A stretch of DNA of 64,000 bases from Vibrio splendidus (GTDB lineage Bacteria > Pseudomonadota > Gammaproteobacteria > Enterobacterales > Vibrionaceae): positions 310,001 through 374,000 of the forward strand of contig NZ_CP031055.1 of the NCBI RefSeq assembly GCF_003345295.1, in the 5' to 3' direction. A model generated the notes under the pieces. It was not told where the DNA came from. It saw only the letters and a list, made by a program, of their open reading frames with translations, and ran no database searches. The position numbers and the translations under genes are program-made. Positions 48,031-56,056 of the stretch are shown one piece after another (positions within the stretch are counted from its first letter, which is position 1; each line of letters opens with the position of its first letter).

Positions 48031-48408
48031 ATGGCATATAGCGAAAAAGTAATTGATCACTACGAAAACCCACGTAACGTAGGTTCGTTTGATAAAGAAG
48101 ACCCAAGTGTAGGTAGCGGCATGGTTGGCGCTCCAGCTTGTGGTGACGTAATGAAACTGCAAATCAAAGTATCTGCAGAAGGTATTATTGAAGACGCAAA
48201 ATTCAAGACTTACGGTTGCGGTAGCGCAATCGCTTCTAGTTCACTAGTAACTGAGTGGGTTAAAGGTAAAAGTATTGATGAAGCAGCTGCAATCAAAAAC
48301 TCTGAAATCGCAGAAGAGCTTGAGTTGCCACCAGTGAAAGTTCACTGTTCAATTCTTGCTGAAGATGCAATCAAAGCAGCTGTTGCGGATTACAAAAAGA
48401 AGCACTAA
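48031..48408 (+). CDS. iscU: Fe-S cluster scaffold IscU
   Basis: The 125-residue scaffold has cluster ligands C37 (with D39), C63 and C106 and the HscA-binding motif LPPVK (99-103), all as in E. coli. Clusters assemble on it with sulfur from IscS and are released by HscA/HscB. GAGG precedes the ATG. It is followed by a 103-base gap with a hairpin. Confidence 0.99.
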   Translation: MAYSEKVIDHYENPRNVGSFDKEDPSVGSGMVGAPACGDVMKLQIKVSAEGIIEDAKFKTYGCGSAIASSSLVTEWVKGKSIDEAAAIKNSEIAEELELPPVKVHCSILAEDAIKAAVADYKKKH

Positions 48409-48451
48409 TCGCTTCAATACCGTAATCACGTCGAAAAAATAAGTAATATTT

Positions 48452-48472
48452 GGGAGCACCCTTTGTGCTCCC
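48452..48472 (+). other. Hairpin between iscU and iscA
   Basis: GGGAGCAC and GTGCTCCC form a perfect 8-bp stem around CCTTT. ACCTGAG rather than a T-run follows, so it is not an ordinary terminator. It may protect or separate mRNA segments of the operon. Confidence 0.7.
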
Positions 48473-48511
48473 ACCTGAGTTCTCAATTTATATAAAACAC
48501 AAGGTTGTAGT

Positions 48512-48835
48512 ATGGCCATCACCATGACAGATACGGCAGCAAGCCGAGTTCAAGCTTTCCTAGATAACCGTGGTAAAGGTCTCGGATTACGCTTAGCAGT
48601 AAAAACTACTGGCTGTTCGGGTATGGCGTATGTACTGGAATTCGTTGACGAGCTTAACGAAGAAGACGAAGTGTTTGAGCATTCAGGTGTTAAGGTCATC
48701 ATTGATCCAAAGAGCCTAGTATACCTAGATGGTACTGAGCTTGATTATGTAAAAGAAGGCCTAAACGAAGGTTTTGAATTCAACAACCCGAACGCGAAAG
48801 GCGAATGTGGTTGTGGTGAGAGCTTCAATGTTTAA
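48512..48835 (+). CDS. iscA: Iron-sulfur carrier IscA
   Basis: The 107-residue A-type carrier has the three conserved Cys at C35 (TTGCSGMAY), C99 and C101 (GECGCGES). It passes clusters, mainly [4Fe-4S], to client enzymes. It lies between two intergenic hairpins (48452-48472 and 48874-48897), a layout that could set its level apart from iscRSU and hscBA. Confidence 0.98.
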   Translation: MAITMTDTAASRVQAFLDNRGKGLGLRLAVKTTGCSGMAYVLEFVDELNEEDEVFEHSGVKVIIDPKSLVYLDGTELDYVKEGLNEGFEFNNPNAKGECGCGESFNV

Positions 48836-48873
48836 ACGCTTGAATCGTTAAGCGTTGTAAGCGAAGAATAAAA

Positions 48874-48897
48874 TTAGGCTCTGAACAAAGAGCCTAA
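48874..48897 (+). other. Hairpin between iscA and hscB
   Basis: TTAGGCTCT and AGAGCCTAA form a perfect 9-bp stem around GAACAA. ACTTAGG follows, so there is no T-run. It is the second hairpin inside the isc operon. Confidence 0.7.
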
Positions 48898-48915
48898 ACT
48901 TAGGACCACCTTTAC

Positions 48916-49431
48916 ATGAATCATTTCGAATTATTTGGGCTACCACTTCAGTTTCAACTGGATGGTAGCCTTCTTTCTTCTCAGTTTAGAGATCTGCAAC
49001 GCCAATTCCATCCTGATAAATTTGCGATAGCTTCTGAGCGAGATCGCTTATTAGCCGTGCAAAAAGCGGCACAAATCAATGATGCGTACCAGGTATTGAA
49101 GAATCCAATTAGCCGAGCAGAATACCTGCTGGTTCAACACGGCGAAGACATTCGTGGCGAACAACAGACCATGCAAGATCCGATGTTCCTGATGGAGCAG
49201 ATGGAATTGCGTGAAGAGCTAGAAGACATCGCAGACAGTTCTGATCCCGAAGATGCGCTATTTGCATTTGAAGGCAAGGTTAGCAAAATGTATGAACAAC
49301 AATTAAGCGCTATCCAACAAGAACTCGAAAGCGAAGCTTGGCTTGAAGCTGCAGACCGAGTAAGAAAGCTTAAGTTTATTGCAAAATTAAAGAATGAAAT
49401 CGAATTAGTTGAAGATCGTTTGATCGGCTAG
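48916..49431 (+). CDS. hscB: Fe-S co-chaperone HscB
   Basis: The 171-residue J-protein has the HPD motif at 32-34 (RQFHPDKFA) in an N-terminal J-domain (about 1-75) and a C-terminal three-helix IscU-binding domain. It delivers IscU to HscA and stimulates its ATPase. Its stop lies 22 bases before the hscA start. Confidence 0.98.
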   Translation: MNHFELFGLPLQFQLDGSLLSSQFRDLQRQFHPDKFAIASERDRLLAVQKAAQINDAYQVLKNPISRAEYLLVQHGEDIRGEQQTMQDPMFLMEQMELREELEDIADSSDPEDALFAFEGKVSKMYEQQLSAIQQELESEAWLEAADRVRKLKFIAKLKNEIELVEDRLIG

Positions 49432-49453
49432 TTTGTATAACAAGGACACCTCC

Positions 49454-51304
49454 ATGGCACTACTTCAGATTGCAGAACCAGGGCAAAGCGCCGCTCCTCA
49501 CCAGCATAAGCTTGCTGTGGGTATTGATTTAGGTACAACAAACTCGTTGGTTGCTGCAGTACGCAGTGGCGAGGCGAGTACACTCGTTGATCAACAAGGT
49601 CGAAGCATTTTACCTTCAGTTGTTCACTACCAATCGGAATCTTATACGACTGGTGATGAAGCGCGTGCAAATGCACAGACTGATCCTAAAAATACCATTA
49701 TCTCAGTTAAGCGATTAATCGGTCGTTCACTGTCAGATATTCAACAGCGATACCCGTCTCTGCCATATCAGTTTGAAGAAAGTGATAATGGTTTGCCTGT
49801 GATTCGCACAAAGCAAGGCAACAAGAACCCAATTCAAGTATCAGCAGACATTCTGCGAGCGCTAGGTCAACGTGCTGAGTCAACACTAGGTGGCGAGCTA
49901 TCTGGTGCAGTGATTACCGTTCCTGCGTACTTTGATGATGCACAGCGTGCAGGTACGAAAGACGCGGCGCAACTTGCTGGTCTTTACGTGTTACGCCTTC
50001 TTAATGAACCTACTGCCGCTGCGATTGCTTACGGTCTGGATTCAGGTAAAGAAGGCGTGATTGCCGTTTATGACTTGGGTGGTGGTACGTTTGATATCTC
50101 TATCCTACGCCTATCTAAAGGTGTCTTTGAAGTTCTAGCAACCGGTGGTGACTCTGCATTAGGCGGCGACGATTTTGACCATTTGATTGCAGAACATTTC
50201 CAAGCGCAAATGGGCTTATCAGAGCTAACGGCAGAACAGAACCGTATTCTTCTAGACGCAGCAACAGAAGCGAAGATTAGCTTATCTGAAGCTGAAAGTG
50301 TTGATGTTGACGTACTAGGTTGGTCTGGTTCATTAACTCGTGAAGAGTTTGAAGAGCTCATCAAGCCACTAGTTAAGAAAACGCTACTTTCGTGCCGTCG
50401 CGCACTGAAAGATGCTGAAGTTGACGCGGACGAAGTTCTGGAAGTGGTTATGGTTGGTGGTTCAACTCGTACCTTACTTGTCCGTGAAATGGTGGGTGGC
50501 TTCTTTGGTCGTACTCCATTAACCAGCATTAACCCTGATGAAGTGGTTGCGATTGGTGCGTCGATTCAAGCGGATATCTTAGTTGGCAACAAGCCTGACT
50601 CTGAGATGCTACTTCTAGATGTTATCCCACTTTCCTTAGGTATCGAAACTATGGGTGGCTTGGTCGAAAAGATTATCCCTCGTAACACCACGATCCCTGT
50701 TGCTCGCGCACAAGAATTTACCACGTTCAAAGACGGTCAAACTGCAATGACAGTGCACACCGTGCAAGGCGAGCGTGAAATGGTCGACGACTGTCGTTCA
50801 CTAGCTCGATTTGCTCTGAAAGGCATTCCGCCAATGACAGCAGGTGCTGCGCATATTCGTGTCACTTACCAAGTGGATGCTGATGGCCTGCTATCGGTTA
50901 CCGCGATGGAGAAGAGCACTGGCGTTCAAGCTGAAATCCAAGTTAAGCCTTCTTACGGTCTAAGTGACAACGAAGTGGCTAGCATGCTGAAAGATTCGAT
51001 GACGTTTGCAAAAGAAGACATGCAAGCGCGCGCTCTGGCTGAGCAACGCGTAGAAGCGGATCGTGTTATCGAAGGCCTTATTGCTGCAATGCAAGCCGAT
51101 GGTGACGAGCTGCTTGATGAACAAGGAAAACAACAACTTGTTCAAGCGATTGAAGCACTGATCGAAGTGCGTAATGGCGACAATGCCGATGCCATTGAAC
51201 TAGAAATTAAGAATACCGACAAAGCGAGCCAAGACTTTGCTTCTCGTCGTATGGATAAATCAATTCGAGCTGCACTGTCAGGTCAGTCAGTCGATAATAT
51301 TTAA
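49454..51304 (+). CDS. hscA: Fe-S assembly chaperone HscA
   Basis: The 616-residue Hsp70 has the nucleotide-binding domain with GIDLGTTNSLVAAV, VYDLGGGTFDISIL and VVMVGGSTRT, then a substrate-binding domain from about 390. It binds the LPPVK motif of IscU and drives cluster transfer. ATG 49454 has AAGGA 7 bases upstream; a start 21 bases earlier is not needed. Confidence 0.98.
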   Translation: MALLQIAEPGQSAAPHQHKLAVGIDLGTTNSLVAAVRSGEASTLVDQQGRSILPSVVHYQSESYTTGDEARANAQTDPKNTIISVKRLIGRSLSDIQQRYPSLPYQFEESDNGLPVIRTKQGNKNPIQVSADILRALGQRAESTLGGELSGAVITVPAYFDDAQRAGTKDAAQLAGLYVLRLLNEPTAAAIAYGLDSGKEGVIAVYDLGGGTFDISILRLSKGVFEVLATGGDSALGGDDFDHLIAEHFQAQMGLSELTAEQNRILLDAATEAKISLSEAESVDVDVLGWSGSLTREEFEELIKPLVKKTLLSCRRALKDAEVDADEVLEVVMVGGSTRTLLVREMVGGFFGRTPLTSINPDEVVAIGASIQADILVGNKPDSEMLLLDVIPLSLGIETMGGLVEKIIPRNTTIPVARAQEFTTFKDGQTAMTVHTVQGEREMVDDCRSLARFALKGIPPMTAGAAHIRVTYQVDADGLLSVTAMEKSTGVQAEIQVKPSYGLSDNEVASMLKDSMTFAKEDMQARALAEQRVEADRVIEGLIAAMQADGDELLDEQGKQQLVQAIEALIEVRNGDNADAIELEIKNTDKASQDFASRRMDKSIRAALSGQSVDNI

Positions 51305-51324
51305 TAGTTAGAGAATAGATAAAC

Positions 51325-51663
51325 ATGCCAAAGATTATTGTTTTACCTCACGAAGATCTATGTCCAGAAGGCGCTGTTTTAGAAGCAAAAACTGGTGAGA
51401 CGGTTCTTGATGTTGCACTGAAGGCCGGTATTGGTATTGAACACGCATGTGAAAAGTCGTGTGCATGTACTACATGTCACGTTGTGATTCGTGAAGGTTT
51501 CGACTCATTAGAAGAAAGTGATGACCTAGAAGACGACATGCTTGATAAAGCATGGGGTCTGGAAATGGAATCTCGTCTTGGTTGCCAAGCTAAAGTGGCG
51601 GATACTGACCTTGTTGTTGAGATTCCAAAGTACACATTGAACCTAGCTTCTGAAGAGCACTAA
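51325..51663 (+). CDS. fdx: ISC-type [2Fe-2S] ferredoxin Fdx
   Basis: The 112-residue adrenodoxin-type ferredoxin binds its cluster through C42, C48, C51 and C87; C46 is the usual extra Cys near the cluster. It provides electrons for cluster assembly on IscU. It lies 20 bases after hscA. Confidence 0.98.
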   Translation: MPKIIVLPHEDLCPEGAVLEAKTGETVLDVALKAGIGIEHACEKSCACTTCHVVIREGFDSLEESDDLEDDMLDKAWGLEMESRLGCQAKVADTDLVVEIPKYTLNLASEEH

Positions 51664-51755
51664 GAACTCAGCTCGGCTAAAACTGTTAGTAAAACTGGCA
51701 TAGAATATAAATCATGAAGATGACAAATCGTCGCTGATAAATATAAGGAAGTGTT

Positions 51756-51956
51756 ATGAGCTTGAAATGGATTGATTCGCGAGATATTGCGATTGAACTA
51801 TGTGATTTATACCCAGATACCGATCCTAAAACGGTGCGTTTTACGGACTTGCATCAATGGGTGTTAGATCTTGAAGATTTTGATGATGAGCCGAATCACT
51901 CGAATGAGAAAATTCTAGAGGCCATTATTTTGTGCTGGATGGATGAGATGGACTAG
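51756..51956 (+). CDS. iscX: Fe-S assembly protein IscX
   Basis: The 66-residue acidic protein has E. coli IscX length and the pattern LKWIDSRDIAIELCDLYPD, VRFTDLHQWV and ILEAIILCWMDE. IscX binds IscS and iron and tunes cluster assembly. AAGGAAG lies before the ATG. A terminator about 75 bases later ends the isc operon. Confidence 0.97.
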   Translation: MSLKWIDSRDIAIELCDLYPDTDPKTVRFTDLHQWVLDLEDFDDEPNHSNEKILEAIILCWMDEMD

Positions 51957-52032
51957 CCCTCTTGTTCTATAATTTGGCCGTTGGTTGGAATTTATCCAAT
52001 ATAAAACACAGCCAAGTTAACAATTCTTACTA

Positions 52033-52062
52033 AAAAAAGCGGACCTTATGGTCCGTTTTTTT
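52033..52062 (+). terminator. Terminator of the isc operon
   Basis: CGGACC, loop TTAT, GGTCCG form a 6-bp GC-rich stem, extended by A-T pairs and followed by a T-run. Confidence 0.9.
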
Positions 52063-52162
52063 ATCAAAATGACATTTTTCTCCTACATAATGCTAACATC
52101 AGTCCGCTAATAAAAAATAATCAGAACCACACACTCAAGGTGGTTCATGACAAGGAGAAATC

Positions 52163-53458
52163 ATGTCTACACAGATGTCAGTATTTTTAAGTCAAGAAGC
52201 TGCCCAGCCTCAGTGGGGAGCAAGAGCTATTTTATCGTTTTCTGAAGCGGGAGCGACAATTCACATTGGTGAAGGCCACGATTTAGGGGCGGTTCAACGT
52301 GCTGGTCGTACGCTTGACGGACAAGGTATCGCATTGGTTTCACTTAGCGGTGAAGGGTGGGATTTAGAAAGCGTTTGGGCTTTCTACCAAGGCTACCGTG
52401 GACCAAAGAAAAAGAATGCATTGGAATGGGATGCACTTTCAGAAACCGACCAAGCTGAGCTAGAAGCTCGCATTCGCTCTACTGATTGGACTCGTGACAT
52501 TATCAACAAAACCGCTGAAGAAGTGGCACCTCGTCAATTAGCGACGATGGCTGCGGAATACATCAAGTCAGTGGCTCCTGCGGGCACAGTTAAAGCGAAA
52601 ATCGTTAAAGACAAAGACCTACTAACCGAAGGTTGGGAAGGCATCTACGCGGTAGGCCGCGGCTCTGAGCGTACTTCTGCAATGCTTCAACTGGACTTCA
52701 ACCCTACCGGCGACGAAGACGCACCTGTATTTGCTTGTCTGGTTGGTAAAGGTATCACTTTCGACTCAGGCGGTTACAGCATCAAGCCTGGTCAATTCAT
52801 GACAGCAATGAAGGCTGACATGGGTGGCGCAGCAACTATTACGGGTGGTCTAGGTCTAGCGATTGAACGCGGCCTGAACAAGCGTATCAAGCTTATCCTA
52901 TGTTGTGCAGAGAACATGATCTCTGGTCGTGCATTGAAGCTTGGCGACATCATTACTTACAAAAATGGTAAGACTGTCGAGATCATGAATACTGATGCGG
53001 AAGGTCGCTTGGTTCTTGCTGATGGTTTGATGTACGCAAGTGCACAAAACCCTGAGTTGATCATCGACTGTGCAACGCTTACCGGCGCGGCTAAAAACGC
53101 ACTGGGTAATGATTATCACGCACTATTGAGCTTCGATGATGAGTTATCTCACCAAGCACTAACGGCGGCAAACCAAGAGAAAGAAGGTCTATGGCCATTG
53201 CCTCTTGCTGATTTCCACCGTGGCATGTTGCCTTCAAACTTTGCTGATCTTTCAAACATCAGCTCTGGTGATTACACTCCGGGTGCAAGTACCGCTGCTG
53301 CGTTCCTTTCTTACTTTGTCGATGATTACAAAAAAGGTTGGATCCACATGGACTGCGCGGGTACTTACCGTAAGTCATCAAGTGATAAGTGGGCTGCAGG
53401 CGCGACTGGTATGGGTGTTCGTACACTGGCTCGTCTTCTTATCGACCAAGCAAAATAA
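52163..53458 (+). CDS. pepB: Peptidase B (M17 leucyl aminopeptidase family)
   Basis: The 431-residue M17 enzyme has the metal-binding NTDAEGRLVLADGL signature, with GKGITFDSGGYSIKPG upstream. Its length and location between the isc operon and ndk fit PepB rather than the longer PepA. It removes N-terminal residues from peptides in the cytoplasm and is a hexamer in the family. AAGGAG precedes the ATG. Confidence 0.95.
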   Translation: MSTQMSVFLSQEAAQPQWGARAILSFSEAGATIHIGEGHDLGAVQRAGRTLDGQGIALVSLSGEGWDLESVWAFYQGYRGPKKKNALEWDALSETDQAELEARIRSTDWTRDIINKTAEEVAPRQLATMAAEYIKSVAPAGTVKAKIVKDKDLLTEGWEGIYAVGRGSERTSAMLQLDFNPTGDEDAPVFACLVGKGITFDSGGYSIKPGQFMTAMKADMGGAATITGGLGLAIERGLNKRIKLILCCAENMISGRALKLGDIITYKNGKTVEIMNTDAEGRLVLADGLMYASAQNPELIIDCATLTGAAKNALGNDYHALLSFDDELSHQALTAANQEKEGLWPLPLADFHRGMLPSNFADLSNISSGDYTPGASTAAAFLSYFVDDYKKGWIHMDCAGTYRKSSSDKWAAGATGMGVRTLARLLIDQAK

Positions 53459-53469
53459 TAATAAGAGTG

Positions 53470-53489
53470 AGCGGTATTTCGATACCGCT
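53470..53489 (+). terminator. Hairpin after pepB
   Basis: AGCGGTAT, loop TTCG, ATACCGCT form a perfect 8-bp stem with the very stable UUCG tetraloop. Only TATTC follows, so termination may be partial. Confidence 0.6.
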
Positions 53490-53564
53490 TATTCATAAAC
53501 TCAGATCGAATGATCTTAGTAATTTCAGTATTTAATAACAAAAAAAAGAAGTGAAGGAATCCCT

Positions 53565-53999
53565 ATGGCTCTAGAAAGAACGTTCTCAATTGTTAAGCCG
53601 GATGCAGTTAAGCGTAACCTTGTTGGTGAAATCTACCACCGCATTGAAAAAGCAGGCCTACAGATTATTGCCGCTAAAATGGTTTCTCTTACTGAAGCGC
53701 AAGCAAGTGGCTTCTACGCAGAACATGAAGGTAAAGAGTTCTTTGGACCACTTAAAGAGTTCATGACTTCTGGTCCTATCATGGTTCAAGTACTTGAAGG
53801 CGAAAACGCGATTGCTCGTTACCGTGAACTAATGGGTAAAACTAACCCAGAAGAAGCGGCATGCGGCACTATCCGTGCTGACTACGCAATCAGCATGCGT
53901 TACAACTCAGTACACGGCAGTGACAGCCCTGAGTCTGCAGCTCGCGAAATCGAATTCTTCTTCCCAGAATCTGAAATTTGCCCGCGTCCAGCTGAATAA
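53565..53999 (+). CDS. ndk: Nucleoside diphosphate kinase
   Basis: The 144-residue enzyme begins MALERTFSIVKPDAVKRNLV and has the phospho-His H117 in NSVHGSDS. It balances nucleoside triphosphate pools by moving the gamma phosphate between nucleotides. GAAGG lies before the ATG, and a strong terminator follows 22 bases after the stop. Confidence 0.99.
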   Translation: MALERTFSIVKPDAVKRNLVGEIYHRIEKAGLQIIAAKMVSLTEAQASGFYAEHEGKEFFGPLKEFMTSGPIMVQVLEGENAIARYRELMGKTNPEEAACGTIRADYAISMRYNSVHGSDSPESAAREIEFFFPESEICPRPAE

Positions 54000-54021
54000 G
54001 CAGACAACAGCAAGTATCAAT

Positions 54022-54052
54022 AAAGGCTTCACTTCGGTGAAGCCTTTTTCGT
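54022..54052 (+). terminator. Terminator of ndk
   Basis: AAAGGCTTCAC, loop TTCG, GTGAAGCCTTT form a perfect 11-bp stem followed by TTCG. Confidence 0.93.
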
Positions 54053-54086
54053 ATGTGGACTTTGCATTCTCGATAATCTATTTAGT

Positions 54087-54179
54087 CGTCATTCCCGAGA
54101 GCGACGTAGTAGTGTAATCGGGAATCTCTGTTAGTTGTTGGAGATTCCAGATACCTCGTTCCTCCGTTCTGGAATGACG
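54087..54179. repeat. 93-bp palindromic repeat element, full copy
   Basis: Outer arms CGTCATTCC (54087-54095) and GGAATGACG (54171-54179) are perfect inverted repeats. Inside are two further perfect stems, ATTCCCGA/TCGGGAAT (54091-54098, 54118-54125) and ATTCCAGA/TCTGGAAT (54144-54151, 54168-54175), plus GGAATCTC/GAGATTCC in the middle. The whole can fold as a double hairpin or cruciform. It resembles a dispersed REP- or MITE-like element. Confidence 0.85.
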
Positions 54180-54267
54180 GGCTTTGAGGAGTTCATGACC
54201 TAATAGCGATGAATGGCGGGGGCCACAATCTTGTGGTAAGTATTGGTTAGCTTGTGGAGATTATTTA

Positions 54268-54308
54268 CGTCATTCCCGAGAGCAACGGAGGAGCGTAATC
54301 GGGAATCT
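54268..54308. repeat. Half copy of the palindromic element
   Basis: CGTCATTCCCGAGAGCAACG starts here and the arm closes with TCGGGAAT (54299-54306). It repeats the left half of the element at 54087 with a few changes in the loop, in the same orientation. The right half is missing. Confidence 0.85.
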
Positions 54309-54406
54309 TGTCTTTAATTTAGGTATTCTCAGACCGAACAAGACAGTTGTTCAAATTTTAATCGCTTAACTTTGAATGTCTTAATAAACACAGGGTTTTA
54401 CAGCGC

Positions 54407-54435
54407 TTGTTGAAGTTGCGTAAAGCCTGTACAAT
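54407..54435 (+). promoter_or_regulatory. Candidate promoter of rlmN
   Basis: TTGTTG (54407-54412) and TACAAT (54430-54435) are 17 bases apart, 38 bases before the rlmN start codon. Confidence 0.6.
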
Positions 54436-54473
54436 TCGCGCCCTTAATTATTGTTCCGTCATTGAGAGGCATC

Positions 54474-55616
54474 ATGACCACAGCTAAAGTCAATCTACTC
54501 GATTTTGATCGTAAAGGTCTTCGTAAATTTTTCACAGAAGAACTGAATGAGAAAGCGTTTCGAGCAGAGCAAGTGATGAAGTGGATTTATCACTTCGGTG
54601 TCGATGACTTCGAACAAATGAACAACATCAACAAAAAATTACGTGAGAAACTGCTGCATCGCTGTGAGATTGTTGCACCTATCGTTTCTGAAGCTCAGCA
54701 CTCTGCAGATGGCACCATTAAATGGGCTATGAGCGTTGGTGACCAAGACGTTGAAACGGTATACATCCCAGATGGTGACCGTGCGACGCTATGTGTATCT
54801 TCACAGGTTGGTTGTGCACTAGAATGTAAATTCTGCTCTACGGCTCAACAAGGCTTCAACCGTAACCTGAAAGTTTCAGAGATCGTTGGTCAAATCTGGC
54901 GTGCTGCACGTGAAATCGGTTTAGAGAAAGATACGGGTCGTCGTCCAATTACTAACGTCGTAATGATGGGTATGGGTGAGCCTCTGCTTAACATGAAGAA
55001 CCTAATTCCATCATTAGAGCTGATGCTTGATGATCTAGGATTCTCACTGTCTAAGCGTCGTGTGACAGTATCAACATCTGGTGTTGTTTCTGGTCTTGAT
55101 CAGATGACAGACAACATCGATGTAGCTCTGGCGATTTCTCTACACGCACCAAACGATGCACTACGTAGCCAAATCATGCCAATCAACGACCGTTGGGATA
55201 TCCAAGATTTCCTAGCATCGGTTCGTCGTTACATTGCTTCTTCAAATGCTAACCGCGGTAAAGTAACGGTTGAGTACGTTCTATTGGATCATGTGAATGA
55301 TGATATGGACCACGCTCGTGAACTTGCTGAGCTAATGAAAGAGACGCCTTGTAAGATCAACTTGATTCCATTCAACCCTTATCCGGGTTCGCCTTACAAG
55401 AAGCCAAGTAACTCTCGTATTGATCGCTTCCAAAAAACGCTGATGGAATACAACTACACAGTAACGGTTCGTAAAACACGTGGCGATGATATTGATGCCG
55501 CATGTGGTCAGTTGGTTGGTGATGTCATTGATAGAACCAAGCGTACTAAAATGCTGAAAGCCGCCTCTGAAGCTAACTTAATCGCAGGTGATGTGATTCA
55601 AGTAAAAGCGGTTTAA
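54474..55616 (+). CDS. rlmN: Dual-specificity rRNA/tRNA adenine-C2 methyltransferase RlmN
   Basis: The start is ATG 54474 (AGAGG 4 bases upstream), giving 380 residues. The radical SAM cluster Cys are C114, C118 and C121 in CALECKFC, and a catalytic Cys lies near residue 344 in DIDAACGQL. RlmN makes m2A2503 in 23S rRNA and m2A37 in some tRNAs. It needs a [4Fe-4S] cluster of the kind the isc products supply. A perfect terminator follows. Confidence 0.98.
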   Translation: MTTAKVNLLDFDRKGLRKFFTEELNEKAFRAEQVMKWIYHFGVDDFEQMNNINKKLREKLLHRCEIVAPIVSEAQHSADGTIKWAMSVGDQDVETVYIPDGDRATLCVSSQVGCALECKFCSTAQQGFNRNLKVSEIVGQIWRAAREIGLEKDTGRRPITNVVMMGMGEPLLNMKNLIPSLELMLDDLGFSLSKRRVTVSTSGVVSGLDQMTDNIDVALAISLHAPNDALRSQIMPINDRWDIQDFLASVRRYIASSNANRGKVTVEYVLLDHVNDDMDHARELAELMKETPCKINLIPFNPYPGSPYKKPSNSRIDRFQKTLMEYNYTVTVRKTRGDDIDAACGQLVGDVIDRTKRTKMLKAASEANLIAGDVIQVKAV

Positions 55617-55632
55617 ATACCATTTAGATCTA

Positions 55633-55663
55633 AACAAGCCAGAAGGATTCCTTCTGGCTTGTT
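55633..55663 (+). terminator. Terminator of rlmN
   Basis: AACAAGCCAGAAGG, loop ATT, CCTTCTGGCTTGTT form a perfect 14-bp stem, followed by GCTTTTC. Confidence 0.85.
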
Positions 55664-56056
55664 GCTTTTCTGGAAGGTGAATTTCCAAAAATTGGATTTT
55701 TTCCCCACGCTTTCTTACATTTTTCGTTAAATTTTGGACAAAACCATGAGCTGACGGTAAATTTTGTCGAAAGTGTTTTTGCCTTGTAATGGCATTAGCT
55801 TATGATTAAATAATCTTAAATTAATTTAAGTGCTCGCTTGTTACCCGATAATCGTCAATGTGTCTATTTAGGTTGGCTACTTGATAAACTAGCTTCCTGA
55901 GAAAGTCGCTCACCAACAGTGTGTGGTTTTCTACTTTAAGGGTTGATGAACCGGGTGACAGGAAAAATTCCACATAGTAGGTTGTAAGATTGAGCTTAAA
56001 CGAAAATAAAAAATGCTCTCATCAACCTGCAATAATACTTTAGAAGTTCACTCTCT
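55664..56056. other. Long leader/intergenic region upstream of rodZ
   Basis: About 390 bases with no gene. A 9-base inverted repeat, GGTTGATGA (55941-55949) and TCATCAACC (56019-56027), brackets a 69-base segment close to rodZ. In some relatives a pilF/pilW gene lies here; none is visible. The region must hold the rodZ promoter, but I cannot place it. Confidence 0.5.

Larger units (their letters stand above)
54048..54473. other. Long intergenic region between ndk and rlmN
   Basis: About 425 bases without a gene. It is occupied by one full and one half copy of a palindromic repeat (listed separately) and the rlmN promoter. The 88 bases between the two copies show nothing recognisable. Confidence 0.6.

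Noticed and set aside
50068..50529. 153-codon open frame opposite hscA
   Set aside because: It is antisense to conserved hscA sequence and has a low-complexity Ser-rich composition.
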